From assembly GCA_049650345.1 (NCBI GenBank), contig JBARZY010000010.1, forward strand, positions 1 through 8,183: a DNA stretch of 8,183 bases, in the 5' to 3' direction. This DNA is from Glaciecola sp049650345. Lineage in GTDB: Bacteria > Pseudomonadota > Gammaproteobacteria > Enterobacterales > Alteromonadaceae. Positions within the stretch are counted from its first letter, which is position 1, and the number at the start of each line of letters is the position of its first letter. The notes beneath the pieces were generated by a model, which had not been told where the DNA came from, did no database searches, and saw only the letters and a program-made list of their open reading frames with translations. Both the position numbers and the translations under genes were made by a program. Below are positions 1 through 6,173 of the stretch, piece by piece.

Positions 1-309
1 CTCGTCTTCAAGATACGCCATATCAATGGCATCTTGTGCCCATGTTTCGTGAGAACATTTGTGTAATAAACGGTAACTAAGTACCTGCACTGCCGGTGTT
101 GTTGACCACATAGCATTAGTTAAACACCTAAAGTGTTGTGTGTCACACTCGTTGCCAGCTTCTATGTTTGTTAAGCAGGTGTTGCAAATCAACGCATGGC
201 AATTAGCGCTAGTGTCGGGAGATTCTGATAATAAGTAAGGCGCGAGTGATTCGCTTGATTGACACAATTCACATTGTTGAGAGCTGCGCTCGGATAAAGT
301 AGCATGCAT
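1..309 (-). CDS. PhnA domain-containing protein (partial, C-terminus outside window)
   Basis: This shows the N-terminal 103 residues of a PhnA-family protein; the gene runs off the left edge. It begins MHATLSERSSQQCELC. A CxxC pair at residues 13-16 and a second CNTC pair at 42-45 form a zinc-ribbon-like module. More cysteines sit at 37, 55 and 62. It is followed by the family's characteristic segment with MWS (67-69), PAVQV (72-76) and WAQD (90-93). Full-length relatives are roughly 190 residues, so about half is visible. Despite the name, this family has no demonstrated role in phosphonate breakdown, and the biochemical function is unknown; metal binding is inferred from the cysteines. The start codon is the ATG at 309-307, the first in-frame ATG, with only a modest AGG-type ribosome site upstream. 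DinB lies upstream on the same strand, separated by 72 bp containing a terminator-like hairpin. Confidence 0.85.
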   Translation of the reverse strand, partial: MHATLSERSSQQCELCQSSESLAPYLLSESPDTSANCHALICNTCLTNIEAGNECDTQHFRCLTNAMWSTTPAVQVLSYRLLHKCSHETWAQDAIDMAYLEDE

Positions 310-335
310 GATGATGGCCTAAGGTATATCCTGAT

Positions 336-360
336 AAAAAGTGTGGGAATATTACCACAC
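336..360 (-). terminator. Rho-independent terminator-like hairpin between dinB-family gene and phnA
   Basis: Read on the minus strand, GTGTGG (360-355) pairs perfectly with CCACAC (346-341) across an 8-nt AT-rich loop and is followed at once by five T residues (340-336). It lies 21 bp past the stop of the DinB-family gene and only 26 nt before the phnA start codon. It would end or attenuate the DinB transcript. If read-through occurs, it would act as a partial terminator in front of phnA. The stem is short (6 bp, 4 of them G-C), so strength is uncertain. Confidence 0.6.
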
Positions 361-381
361 ACCTCTATTACAGCATACTGC

Positions 382-885
382 TTAGGCGGTTTTGTTTATG
401 TGCGTAATAGTAGCGGGAGCATAACCAAAAAATTTCGGAATGTGTTTATTTTGCATGTTGCACATAATACGAATAATAGCGTAGTGATGAATGGCGTGAC
501 TACTAGCAAACATTAGCTCGCGTTCAAGCGTTGACTCGCACGTTGCTGAATGTTCATGGGAAACGTCTATTTCGCTTGTCACTAAAACAGTATTGTTCAA
601 GGTATTGCTGTCTATATTGGCCAACCAATTTGTTATCACTTCAAATTCAGCAATTGCTTTATCGGGGAATTGCTCAACATTGTTATGCCGATGCCGTTTG
701 TTGTAGTCTATGTGCCCACTATTTGTTGATGCCATTAAAGCCAAGAAGTGATCAATAACATGTCGTATATGGGCACCAATACTACTTGGAAAATTTGGTG
801 GCAATTGTTGCTGATACTCTTTTACGTGCATGCCTTCAAGTAAATCTATAGCTTGCCTGACTACGGCGGTATAACTGTTCGACAT
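382..885 (-). CDS. DinB superfamily protein (putative metal-dependent four-helix-bundle protein)
   Basis: This 167-residue protein fits the DinB/YfiT-like fold, a four-helix bundle that usually carries a divalent metal on three histidines. Visible candidates are a histidine cluster on helix 2 (IGAHIRHVIDHF, H39, H42, H46) and the H-x3-H pattern near the end (SSHAIHHYA, H130, H133, H134). The C-terminal FGYAPATI (residues 153-160) is typical of the subgroup with a GxAPxTI tail. Members include thiol-dependent S-transferase-like enzymes, but the reaction of this subgroup is unknown and none is assigned here. The start at 885 has a good ribosome site (AGGA at 894-891, 5-nt spacer). There is no signal peptide or membrane segment, so it is cytoplasmic. 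It is divergent from the aldo/keto reductase, and phnA lies downstream. The name DinB does not imply DNA-damage control here; I see no LexA box. Confidence 0.85.
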   Translation of the reverse strand: MSNSYTAVVRQAIDLLEGMHVKEYQQQLPPNFPSSIGAHIRHVIDHFLALMASTNSGHIDYNKRHRHNNVEQFPDKAIAEFEVITNWLANIDSNTLNNTVLVTSEIDVSHEHSATCESTLERELMFASSHAIHHYAIIRIMCNMQNKHIPKFFGYAPATITHINKTA

Positions 886-954
886 GTGTTTCCTTTGGTA
901 GTAATTAACGCATTAGTTTGCAGTATTCTAATAATAGTAAGGTGTTGCAAAAGT

Positions 955-977
955 AAAAACGTCGCCTCGGTGTTTTT
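955..977 (+). terminator. Terminator-like hairpin in the divergent spacer
   Basis: On the plus strand AAAAAC (955-960) pairs with GTTTTT (972-977). The inner GTCG (961-964) and CGGT (968-971) pair with two G-U wobbles around a 3-nt CCT loop, giving a 10-bp stem whose 3' arm ends in five T. On the minus strand the wobbles become A-C mismatches, so the structure favours plus-strand RNA. No plus-strand gene lies just upstream. It could stop antisense transcription from the left, or be chance in AT-rich DNA. Confidence 0.3.
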
Positions 978-1051
978 AGCGTCATTCCTACCCACAATAC
1001 AATAATAGACCATAAGTATCACATTTTTATTTCAAAACACTAAAATTGTCG

Positions 1052-1074
1052 CATCAAATACATGTTATTTGATG
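1052..1074. repeat. Perfect 9-bp-arm inverted repeat (candidate operator)
   Basis: CATCAAATA (1052-1060) and TATTTGATG (1066-1074) are exact reverse complements around a 5-bp CATGT spacer. The right arm also supplies the left half of the FNR-type box at 1069-1082, so the region carries three alternating half-sites (ATCAAA, TTTGAT, ATCAAA). There is no T-tract, which argues for a protein-binding site over a terminator. Confidence 0.5.
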
Positions 1075-1082
1075 TTTATCAA
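1069..1082. promoter_or_regulatory. Putative FNR/EtrA/ANR-type binding site
   Basis: The sequence TTGAT-GTTT-ATCAA matches the FNR-family consensus TTGAT-N4-ATCAA at every specified base, and symmetry extends one more base each side (TTTGAT/ATCAAA). Its centre is at about 1075.5. If transcription of the aldo/keto reductase starts about 7 bp after the TATAAT at 1158-1163, the box is centred near -93 to -95, close to the roughly -92 positions known for class I FNR activation. No good -41.5 promoter is seen on either strand. The regulator itself is not in the window. Confidence 0.5.
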
Positions 1083-1157
1083 ACTTATAAATACCAACAC
1101 CATCAGCACATTCACATATTTGTCAGCATTGCGCATACGTATTCAATGCCGCTGTTG

Positions 1158-1163
1158 TATAAT
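1158..1163 (+). promoter_or_regulatory. Candidate -10 element for the aldo/keto reductase
   Basis: A perfect TATAAT lies 42 bp before the ATG at 1206. No recognisable -35 hexamer stands at 16-18 bp: the TTGTCA at 1120-1125 is 32 bp away, and the bases just upstream are not a canonical extended -10. A promoter that depends on an upstream activator would look like this, but that is inference. Confidence 0.45.
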
Positions 1164-1205
1164 ACTTTGCTAACATTCAATTAACTAAAGCTGATTACTA
1201 TTATT

Positions 1206-2171
1206 ATGACTTTACCCATACATCAATATTTCCCTGAAGCCAGTAGATTAATACTGGGCACGATGCACCTAGGCGGTGGCTGGAACACAGATCCAGTTTC
1301 TGGTGCCGACATAGATCAAGCGTTCGACTTAATCAGCAGTGCGGTAGAAGCTGGCATTAATGTAATAGACATGGCCGACATATATACCTTTGGTAAATCA
1401 GAACAAACTATTGGCGAGCTATTTAAGCGCGAACGCTCGTTACGTCATCATTTAATTTTGCAGTCAAAAGTAGGCATTAAGCTAACCCCCACGCACCCAG
1501 TAAAACAATATGATTTATCGGGCGATTGGATTACTCAATCGGTTAATGGGTCAATAAAACGCTTACACGACAATAACCTCGATATTCTGTTTTTACATCG
1601 CCCAGACCCACTGATGCAATTAGATGACACTGCAAACGCATTAATGAAATTGCATGATCAAGGCAAGTTTGAATACCTTGCAGTGTCTAACATGCATGCT
1701 GGTCAAATTGCATGGTTACAAAGCGCGTTAAACATTCCTATTGTGGCAAATCAGCTAGAAATGAGCCTGCACAAGGCCGGATTTGTTGAAGATGGCATTA
1801 CCACGAATATGCCAGAAAACGCAGCGGTAGGCTTTCCTCGAGGTACCTTAGAGTATTGCGGCCAAACCAATATGCAACTTCAGGCATGGGGTGCAATGGC
1901 ACAAGGCTTGTATTCTATGGGCGAAACCCACGCATGCAACAAAGTAAACGCGACCCGTAAGTTAGTTGCTGATCTTGCCGAAACGCACAGCTGCGACGCA
2001 ACGGCGATAGTGCTAGCATGGTTAATGCAGCATCCTTGCAATATACAACCTGTATTGGGCACCACAAGTACCGAGCGATTACAAAAGGCAGCCGTATCAA
2101 GTACGGTGAAGCTAAGCCGAGAAGAGTGGTATTTATTATTAGAAACCAGTAGAGGACAAGAAGTGCCTTAA
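1206..2171 (+). CDS. Aldo/keto reductase family oxidoreductase (YdhF-like)
   Basis: This 321-residue protein is a cytoplasmic NAD(P)H-dependent carbonyl reductase of the (beta/alpha)8 aldo/keto reductase superfamily. The catalytic tetrad can be read directly: D55 (NVIDMADIY), Y60, K88 (LQSKVGIKL) and H131 (ILFLHRPDP). The sequence resembles the YdhF-type group, including NQLEMSLH in the middle and the FPRGTLEYC stretch before QAWGAMAQG. Length is normal for the family. The physiological substrate cannot be told from sequence. The ATG at 1206 fits the usual N-terminus (LILGTMHLGGGW), but no clear Shine-Dalgarno sequence precedes it; the leader is AT-rich. It is the first of five plus-strand genes, divergent from the DinB-family gene and downstream of the FNR-type box. 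The next gene follows after 111 bp. Confidence 0.9.
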   Translation: MTLPIHQYFPEASRLILGTMHLGGGWNTDPVSGADIDQAFDLISSAVEAGINVIDMADIYTFGKSEQTIGELFKRERSLRHHLILQSKVGIKLTPTHPVKQYDLSGDWITQSVNGSIKRLHDNNLDILFLHRPDPLMQLDDTANALMKLHDQGKFEYLAVSNMHAGQIAWLQSALNIPIVANQLEMSLHKAGFVEDGITTNMPENAAVGFPRGTLEYCGQTNMQLQAWGAMAQGLYSMGETHACNKVNATRKLVADLAETHSCDATAIVLAWLMQHPCNIQPVLGTTSTERLQKAAVSSTVKLSREEWYLLLETSRGQEVP

Positions 2172-2225
2172 ACGCCAGTTAAACAAGGCACAAGGTAACA
2201 CTCAACATAATCCATGGGCACATTA

Positions 2226-2250
2226 CTAGTCGCTAATATTTATAGACTAG
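2226..2250. repeat. Short inverted repeat upstream of the amylase gene
   Basis: CTAGTC (2226-2231) and GACTAG (2245-2250) are exact reverse complements around a 13-bp AT-rich spacer, 33 bp before the amylase start. It may be an operator half-site pair for a sugar-responsive regulator, but six-base arms can occur by chance. I see no convincing promoter in this 111-bp gap. Confidence 0.25.
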
Positions 2251-2272
2251 GCTTGCCCAGCATATTAATAAA

Positions 2273-2277
2273 AAGGG
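2273..2277 (+). promoter_or_regulatory. Ribosome binding site deciding the amylase start
   Basis: AAGGG at 2273-2277 within an A-rich run is followed by a 5-nt spacer and the ATG at 2283. The upstream in-frame ATG at 2214 has no comparable site. This supports the shorter 710-residue product, which then begins with a normal lipoprotein signal peptide. Confidence 0.75.
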
Positions 2278-2282
2278 TATGT

Positions 2283-4415
2283 ATGCATCATTCTATTCAG
2301 TTATCGCTGCGCAATAACAAGCGCATAAGCAAACTAAGCAAAGCGTTTTTTTGTAGTGCCTTGACCTTGGGCGTTTTAACCGCATGTTCGCCTGCCAAGC
2401 AAGGCGACTCATCAACAGAAAACGCCGTTGTAGCATCTACAACGGCGCCAAAAACTGAGAACAATAGTTATCTGCACCGCAATATACAAGATGAAGTATT
2501 TTATTTTGTTATGCCCGACCGCTTTCATAACGCCATTAAAGATAATGATAATGGCGATCCTGCCCGTCCTATTTCATATGGCGGCTTAGATACCGCATCC
2601 AAGTGGGCATTTCACGGTGGTGACATTGCCGGTGTTGAAGCAAAACTAGATTATATTGAGTCGTTGGGTGTGAGCGCTATTTGGATGACTCCCATACTGC
2701 GCAATAAAGCCATTCAAAATGATGGCTTTGCGCATCATGGTTATTGGGTGGTCGACTTTACCGAAATTGACCCTCACTTTGGCAGCAATGACGATTTAAA
2801 AAGCCTTATCGCAAGCGCACACGAACGCGGCATAAAAGTGTTTTTTGACATCATTACTAACCACACCGCAGACGTGATTAAGTACGAAGAATGTCATCAG
2901 CCTAATGGCGACTTCCTCAAGCCAGAACAGAAAGGTTGCGAGTTTATTAGTACGCAAGCCCTAGCCGAGGGTGAATCTTACACGCCTTTCTTACTTGAAA
3001 ACGAGAAAAATGCGAAAGTGCCTGCGTGGTTAAACGACCCGAAATATTATAATAATCAGGGCGATTCATTTTGGCAGGGCGAGAGCGCAATTAAAGGTGA
3101 TTTTGTAGGTTTAGACGACATAGATACCAGTCAAACAGAAGTGATTGAAGGCCTTACTGAGGTATTTAAAGACTTGGTTACCGAGTTTAAACCCGACGGT
3201 TTTAGGATTGATACCGTCAAACATGTGGACATTGAATTTTGGCAATCGTTTAGCCCAGCATTAATGGCCCATGCGAAGTCGGTAGGCATACCTCAATTTT
3301 TTATGTTTGGCGAAGTCTTCGACGGCAACCCAGCTGGCCTTAGTAAATTTACCACCACCGGAAAACTGCCATCAGTGCTCGATTTTAGTTTTGCATTCAA
3401 TGCCCGCGATGTATTACTCAACAATAAACCCGTAAGCCAACTAAGCAACTTATTTGATAATGACGACTATTATCGAGACCACGATTCAACTCCAAACGAC
3501 TTACTTAACTTTTTAGGCAACCACGACATGGGCCGCTGGGGTCACTTTATTCAAAATGACTTACCCAATATAAGCGAACAAGAACAACTGCGTCGCAGTA
3601 AACTAGGTCATGCGTTAATGTACTTTTCTCGCGGAATACCGGTTGTGTATTATGGTGACGAGCAGGGCTTTAGCGGTGACGGAGGCGATGTTGATGCACG
3701 CGAAAATATGGACCCATCTCTGGTAGATGTTTACAACGATAATAAGCTTATTGGCACTAATGCGACCACTGCAGTGAGTAACTTTGACACCACACATCCG
3801 CTTTACACCTTCATTAGTGAACTTGCCGACACTCGTCAAGCACATAAGCCTCTTCGTCGTGGCGATCACATTAACCGCTTAGTAGATGACAACAAACAAG
3901 TTTATGCGTTTAGCCGTATCAATATGACGACTACTGGTAAACGCGTTGACTACTTAAGTGCTTTTAATTTTAGCAACGAACCGCAAACTATTAGCCTAGA
4001 TACGCATAACCTATCGTATACCCAAGTAGACGCAGGCGAACTCAGCGGCCAAGCAGATATTGGTAAGACCAATGTTGGTTTTATACTTGAACCATTAAGT
4101 TTTGCTGTAGTACGCTCTGATGAAATTACACCAAGCACAATTACAGGGATTGCGATGCAAACGCCTTATGCTGAAAATGACCGCCATTTTGTGCCCTTCA
4201 CTTTAGCTTTCCAAAACCCTCAGCACCTTAATTTAGCCCGTATTAATATTTACGACACCAGCAACAGTGAAAAGACTTTGCTCGCATTTGACACAACTAG
4301 CCCATACAGACTGGTATTAACCGAGCAACAATTTGCCCAGTTAACATCGATAGAAGTGGTTGTAGACAATCTTGCAGGACAAACCTTAAGGGAAACATTT
4401 ACCCTCGCAAAATAG
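2283..4415 (+). CDS. GH13 alpha-amylase family glycosidase, secreted lipoprotein
   Basis: This 710-residue alpha-glucan-acting enzyme is predicted to be lipid-anchored. Its signal peptide has a basic n-region (RNNKRISKLSK), a hydrophobic core and lipobox LTAC with Cys35; Ser at +2 favours the outer membrane. All four GH13 motifs are present: region I FFDIITNH (187-194), region II GFRIDTVKH with nucleophile D310, region III MFGEV with acid/base E344, and region IV FLGNHD with D415. The N-terminal DRFHNAIKDNDNGDP (79-93) looks like an expanded calcium-binding DRF-NGDP loop, and domain B spans about 195-280. A beta-rich domain C follows (about 530-612). A further unassigned beta-rich domain, perhaps Ig-like, spans about 615-710. 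Exact specificity (alpha-amylase, maltogenic or cyclodextrin-type) cannot be decided. A frame extension to 2214 would bury the signal peptide and is rejected. The Fe-alcohol dehydrogenase follows after 71 bp. Confidence 0.92.
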   Translation: MHHSIQLSLRNNKRISKLSKAFFCSALTLGVLTACSPAKQGDSSTENAVVASTTAPKTENNSYLHRNIQDEVFYFVMPDRFHNAIKDNDNGDPARPISYGGLDTASKWAFHGGDIAGVEAKLDYIESLGVSAIWMTPILRNKAIQNDGFAHHGYWVVDFTEIDPHFGSNDDLKSLIASAHERGIKVFFDIITNHTADVIKYEECHQPNGDFLKPEQKGCEFISTQALAEGESYTPFLLENEKNAKVPAWLNDPKYYNNQGDSFWQGESAIKGDFVGLDDIDTSQTEVIEGLTEVFKDLVTEFKPDGFRIDTVKHVDIEFWQSFSPALMAHAKSVGIPQFFMFGEVFDGNPAGLSKFTTTGKLPSVLDFSFAFNARDVLLNNKPVSQLSNLFDNDDYYRDHDSTPNDLLNFLGNHDMGRWGHFIQNDLPNISEQEQLRRSKLGHALMYFSRGIPVVYYGDEQGFSGDGGDVDARENMDPSLVDVYNDNKLIGTNATTAVSNFDTTHPLYTFISELADTRQAHKPLRRGDHINRLVDDNKQVYAFSRINMTTTGKRVDYLSAFNFSNEPQTISLDTHNLSYTQVDAGELSGQADIGKTNVGFILEPLSFAVVRSDEITPSTITGIAMQTPYAENDRHFVPFTLAFQNPQHLNLARINIYDTSNSEKTLLAFDTTSPYRLVLTEQQFAQLTSIEVVVDNLAGQTLRETFTLAK

Positions 4416-4424
4416 CTTGCATGC

Positions 4425-4472
4425 AGACAAAGGTTAGCGATACTGTATACAGAGTGCACTAACCATTTGTCT
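4425..4472 (+). repeat. Large imperfect inverted repeat / RNA hairpin before the alcohol dehydrogenase
   Basis: AGACAAAGGTTAG (4425-4437) pairs with CTAACC (4459-4464) plus TTTGTCT (4466-4472), interrupted only by a bulged A at 4465. The 21-nt loop contains a perfect 10-bp palindrome, CTGTATACAG (4443-4452). The structure lies between the amylase stop and the TTG start of the next gene, and its 3' arm ends 3 nt before the Shine-Dalgarno sequence. No T-tract follows on either strand, so it is not a standard rho-independent terminator. It could be an mRNA-processing or stabilising stem, a translation-tuning structure, or an operator. Confidence 0.65.
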
Positions 4473-4475
4473 AGT

Positions 4476-4481
4476 AAGGGG
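4476..4481 (+). promoter_or_regulatory. Ribosome binding site for a TTG start
   Basis: AAGGGG at 4476-4481 is a strong Shine-Dalgarno sequence with a 5-nt spacer to the TTG at 4487. The next in-frame ATG is far downstream, inside the nucleotide-binding fold, so this site fixes the uncommon TTG start. Confidence 0.75.
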
Positions 4482-4486
4482 CGAGT

Positions 4487-5647
4487 TTGCAAAGCTTTGA
4501 ATTTAACACCACTCACAGCATCATTAATGAAGTGGGTGGTTTAACCAATTGCAGTGTGTGTTGTAGCGAACTTGGCATTGAGCATGCCATTATTGTTACC
4601 GACAAGGGCATTGCTGCTTTAGGCATAATTGACGAACTTACGCAGCATTTGGGTCAAAATGGTATTGCCTGCACTGTTTTTGACGACACCACTCCTGACC
4701 CGGCTACCAGCGTAATTGAAACCGCTGCTAAGCTTGCCATTGATGCCGGCGCTAATGGCGTAATTGGTATTGGTGGTGGCAGCTCAATGGATTGTGCAAA
4801 GTTAGTGGCAGCGCTTCTACCCCAACAACAAGCATTACACAACATGTTTGGGGTCAATCAAGTAACTGTATCACGTGCTCCGCTTGTGTTAATTCCCACC
4901 ACCGCTGGCACAGGATCTGAAGTAACGCCCATTTCAATTGTTACCACCGGAGATACCACTAAATCAGGCATTGTAAGCCGCGCCTTATTGCCCGATGTTG
5001 CCATACTTGACGCTAGCTTAACCCTTGATTTACCCGCGCATATCACCGCTGCAACCGGCATTGATGCCATGGTGCATGCAATGGAGGCCTACACCAGTAA
5101 AATAAAGAAAAACGTGTATTCCGATATGCTCGCACGCGAAGCGTTAAGCTTGTTGTCAAAGAGTATCGAAAAAGCGGTGGCCAACGGTAAAGATTTGACG
5201 GCCCGACAAAACATGATGTTAGGCGCCTGCATGGCAGGACAAGCGTTTGCCAACGCGCCAGTGGGTGCGGTACATGCCTTAGCCTATCCCTTGGGTGGCC
5301 ATTTTCATGTGCCCCATGGACTAAGTAATTCACTTGTATTGCCCCATGTGATTCGCTTTAACGCAACTCATGCTGCCGACTTGTATTCAGAACTCAGCCA
5401 AATTGTCATCCCATGGCAATTTCCGCATTCGCACAACACCACACAGCGCGCTCATCATTTGGCTGATTATTTTACTAGCCTAGCCAAGCAATTTAACTTG
5501 CCAATAAGATTAAACAAAGTAGGCGTAACCGAAGACGATATTGCGATATTAGCTGCCGATGCCATTAAGCAAGAACGCTTGTTAGTTAATAATCCCAAAG
5601 ATGTATTATTTGCAGACGCATTGCGAATATACCAAATAGCGTTATAG
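4487..5647 (+). CDS. Iron-containing alcohol dehydrogenase (group III)
   Basis: This 386-residue protein has the usual length for group III metal-dependent alcohol dehydrogenases, cytoplasmic NAD(P)-linked enzymes that interconvert alcohols and aldehydes or ketones. The nucleotide-binding motif GGGSSMD is at 96-102 and the family signature PTTAGTGSEVT at 137-147. The four metal ligands are visible as D193 and H197 (GIDAMVHAMEAY), H263 (GAVHALAYPLGGHFH) and H277 (VPHG), nearly the same numbering as E. coli FucO. Substrate is not decidable; relatives act on ethanol, 1,3-propanediol, 4-hydroxybutyrate and lactaldehyde. The start is TTG with a strong AAGGGG ribosome site. It follows the amylase by 71 bp containing a long hairpin and precedes the thioesterase by 28 bp, so co-transcription with the latter is likely. 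Confidence 0.93.
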   Translation: MQSFEFNTTHSIINEVGGLTNCSVCCSELGIEHAIIVTDKGIAALGIIDELTQHLGQNGIACTVFDDTTPDPATSVIETAAKLAIDAGANGVIGIGGGSSMDCAKLVAALLPQQQALHNMFGVNQVTVSRAPLVLIPTTAGTGSEVTPISIVTTGDTTKSGIVSRALLPDVAILDASLTLDLPAHITAATGIDAMVHAMEAYTSKIKKNVYSDMLAREALSLLSKSIEKAVANGKDLTARQNMMLGACMAGQAFANAPVGAVHALAYPLGGHFHVPHGLSNSLVLPHVIRFNATHAADLYSELSQIVIPWQFPHSHNTTQRAHHLADYFTSLAKQFNLPIRLNKVGVTEDDIAILAADAIKQERLLVNNPKDVLFADALRIYQIAL

Positions 5648-5675
5648 CAATATACAACAATAAAAAAGACAATAT

Positions 5676-6131
5676 ATGGCAAATAATCAATCAAAACCTA
5701 ATGTTCCAAAGTTGCACGAATACGCTGTTAGTTTCGAAATTGACACGCGGTGGATGGACAACGACCAATATGGCCATGTTAATAATGTGGTCTATTACAG
5801 CTACTTCGATTCAATAGTTAACCGCTTTTTAATTGAGCAAAAAGCGCTGGATGTAAAACATTCAAAGCAAATTGGCCTAATGGTGGCATCCCAATGTTTT
5901 TATCATAGTAGCGTCGCATTTCCTGACAAACTGGTGGGCGGATTGAAAGTGAACAAAATTGGCAATAGTTCAGTTGAGTATGGCGTGGGCATATTTAAAG
6001 CTGGCGCGACTCATGCTTGTGCCCATGGCAGCATGACACACGTGTTTGTTGACCGATTGTCTCAACAACCCGTTCGTATTTCGGGACACTTGTTTGATGT
6101 ATTAAGCAGTGCACTTATTTGCCCTAGTTAA
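5676..6131 (+). CDS. Acyl-CoA thioesterase, 4HBT hotdog fold
   Basis: This 151-residue single hotdog domain resembles 4-hydroxybenzoyl-CoA thioesterase/YbgC-type enzymes, which hydrolyse acyl-CoA thioesters in the cytoplasm. The signature is at residues 25-40: RWMDNDQYGHVNNVVY. It contains the likely catalytic Asp (D30 by alignment with D17 of the Pseudomonas enzyme, with D28 beside it), plus H34 and N36. Length is typical, and there is no signal peptide or added domain. The actual acyl group is unknown. The ribosome site is weak (A-rich, AAAAGA-like) 28 bp after the alcohol dehydrogenase stop, which suggests translation within a polycistronic message. The exported peptidase follows after 42 bp. 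Confidence 0.9.
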   Translation: MANNQSKPNVPKLHEYAVSFEIDTRWMDNDQYGHVNNVVYYSYFDSIVNRFLIEQKALDVKHSKQIGLMVASQCFYHSSVAFPDKLVGGLKVNKIGNSSVEYGVGIFKAGATHACAHGSMTHVFVDRLSQQPVRISGHLFDVLSSALICPS

Positions 6132-6173
6132 CGTCTAACACTTTATTTTATTTACTACACGGTTAATTCATTT

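Larger units (their letters stand above)
886..1205. other. Divergent intergenic regulatory region, 320 bp, no gene
   Basis: This AT-rich spacer between the leftward DinB-family gene and the rightward aldo/keto reductase has no plausible coding frame. It contains the DinB ribosome site at its left edge, a terminator-like hairpin (955-977), an inverted repeat (1052-1074), a perfect FNR-type box (1069-1082) and a TATAAT hexamer (1158-1163). On the minus strand a TATTAT hexamer (1007-1002) could serve the DinB-family gene, but no -35 element at proper spacing is seen. Confidence 0.7.

Noticed and set aside
304..758. Two plus-strand open frames (304-516 and 531-758) opposite the DinB-family gene
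   Set aside because: They are antisense to a well-supported protein, have low-complexity or cysteine-rich products without family resemblance, and lack ribosome sites.
382..885. DNA-damage-inducible role for the DinB-family gene
   Set aside because: The family name derives from a Bacillus gene. No LexA-type operator is present upstream, and this protein is unrelated to DNA polymerase IV, which is also called DinB.
1120..1125. TTGTCA as the -35 element for the TATAAT at 1158
   Set aside because: The spacing is 32 bp, far outside the usable 16-19 bp range.
2164..2190. TGCCTT/AAGGCA inverted repeat at the aldo/keto reductase stop as a terminator
   Set aside because: The stem is only 6 bp with a 15-nt loop and no T-tract, so it is most likely chance.
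4443..4452. CTGTATACAG as a LexA (SOS) box
   Set aside because: LexA boxes of the gamma type need CTG-N10-CAG. Here only four bases separate CTG and CAG, and the palindrome is better explained as the loop of the larger inverted repeat.
5043..5333. Minus-strand open frame of 96 codons inside the alcohol dehydrogenase gene
   Set aside because: It lies fully opposite conserved metal-ligand motifs and has an arginine/leucine-rich shadow composition.
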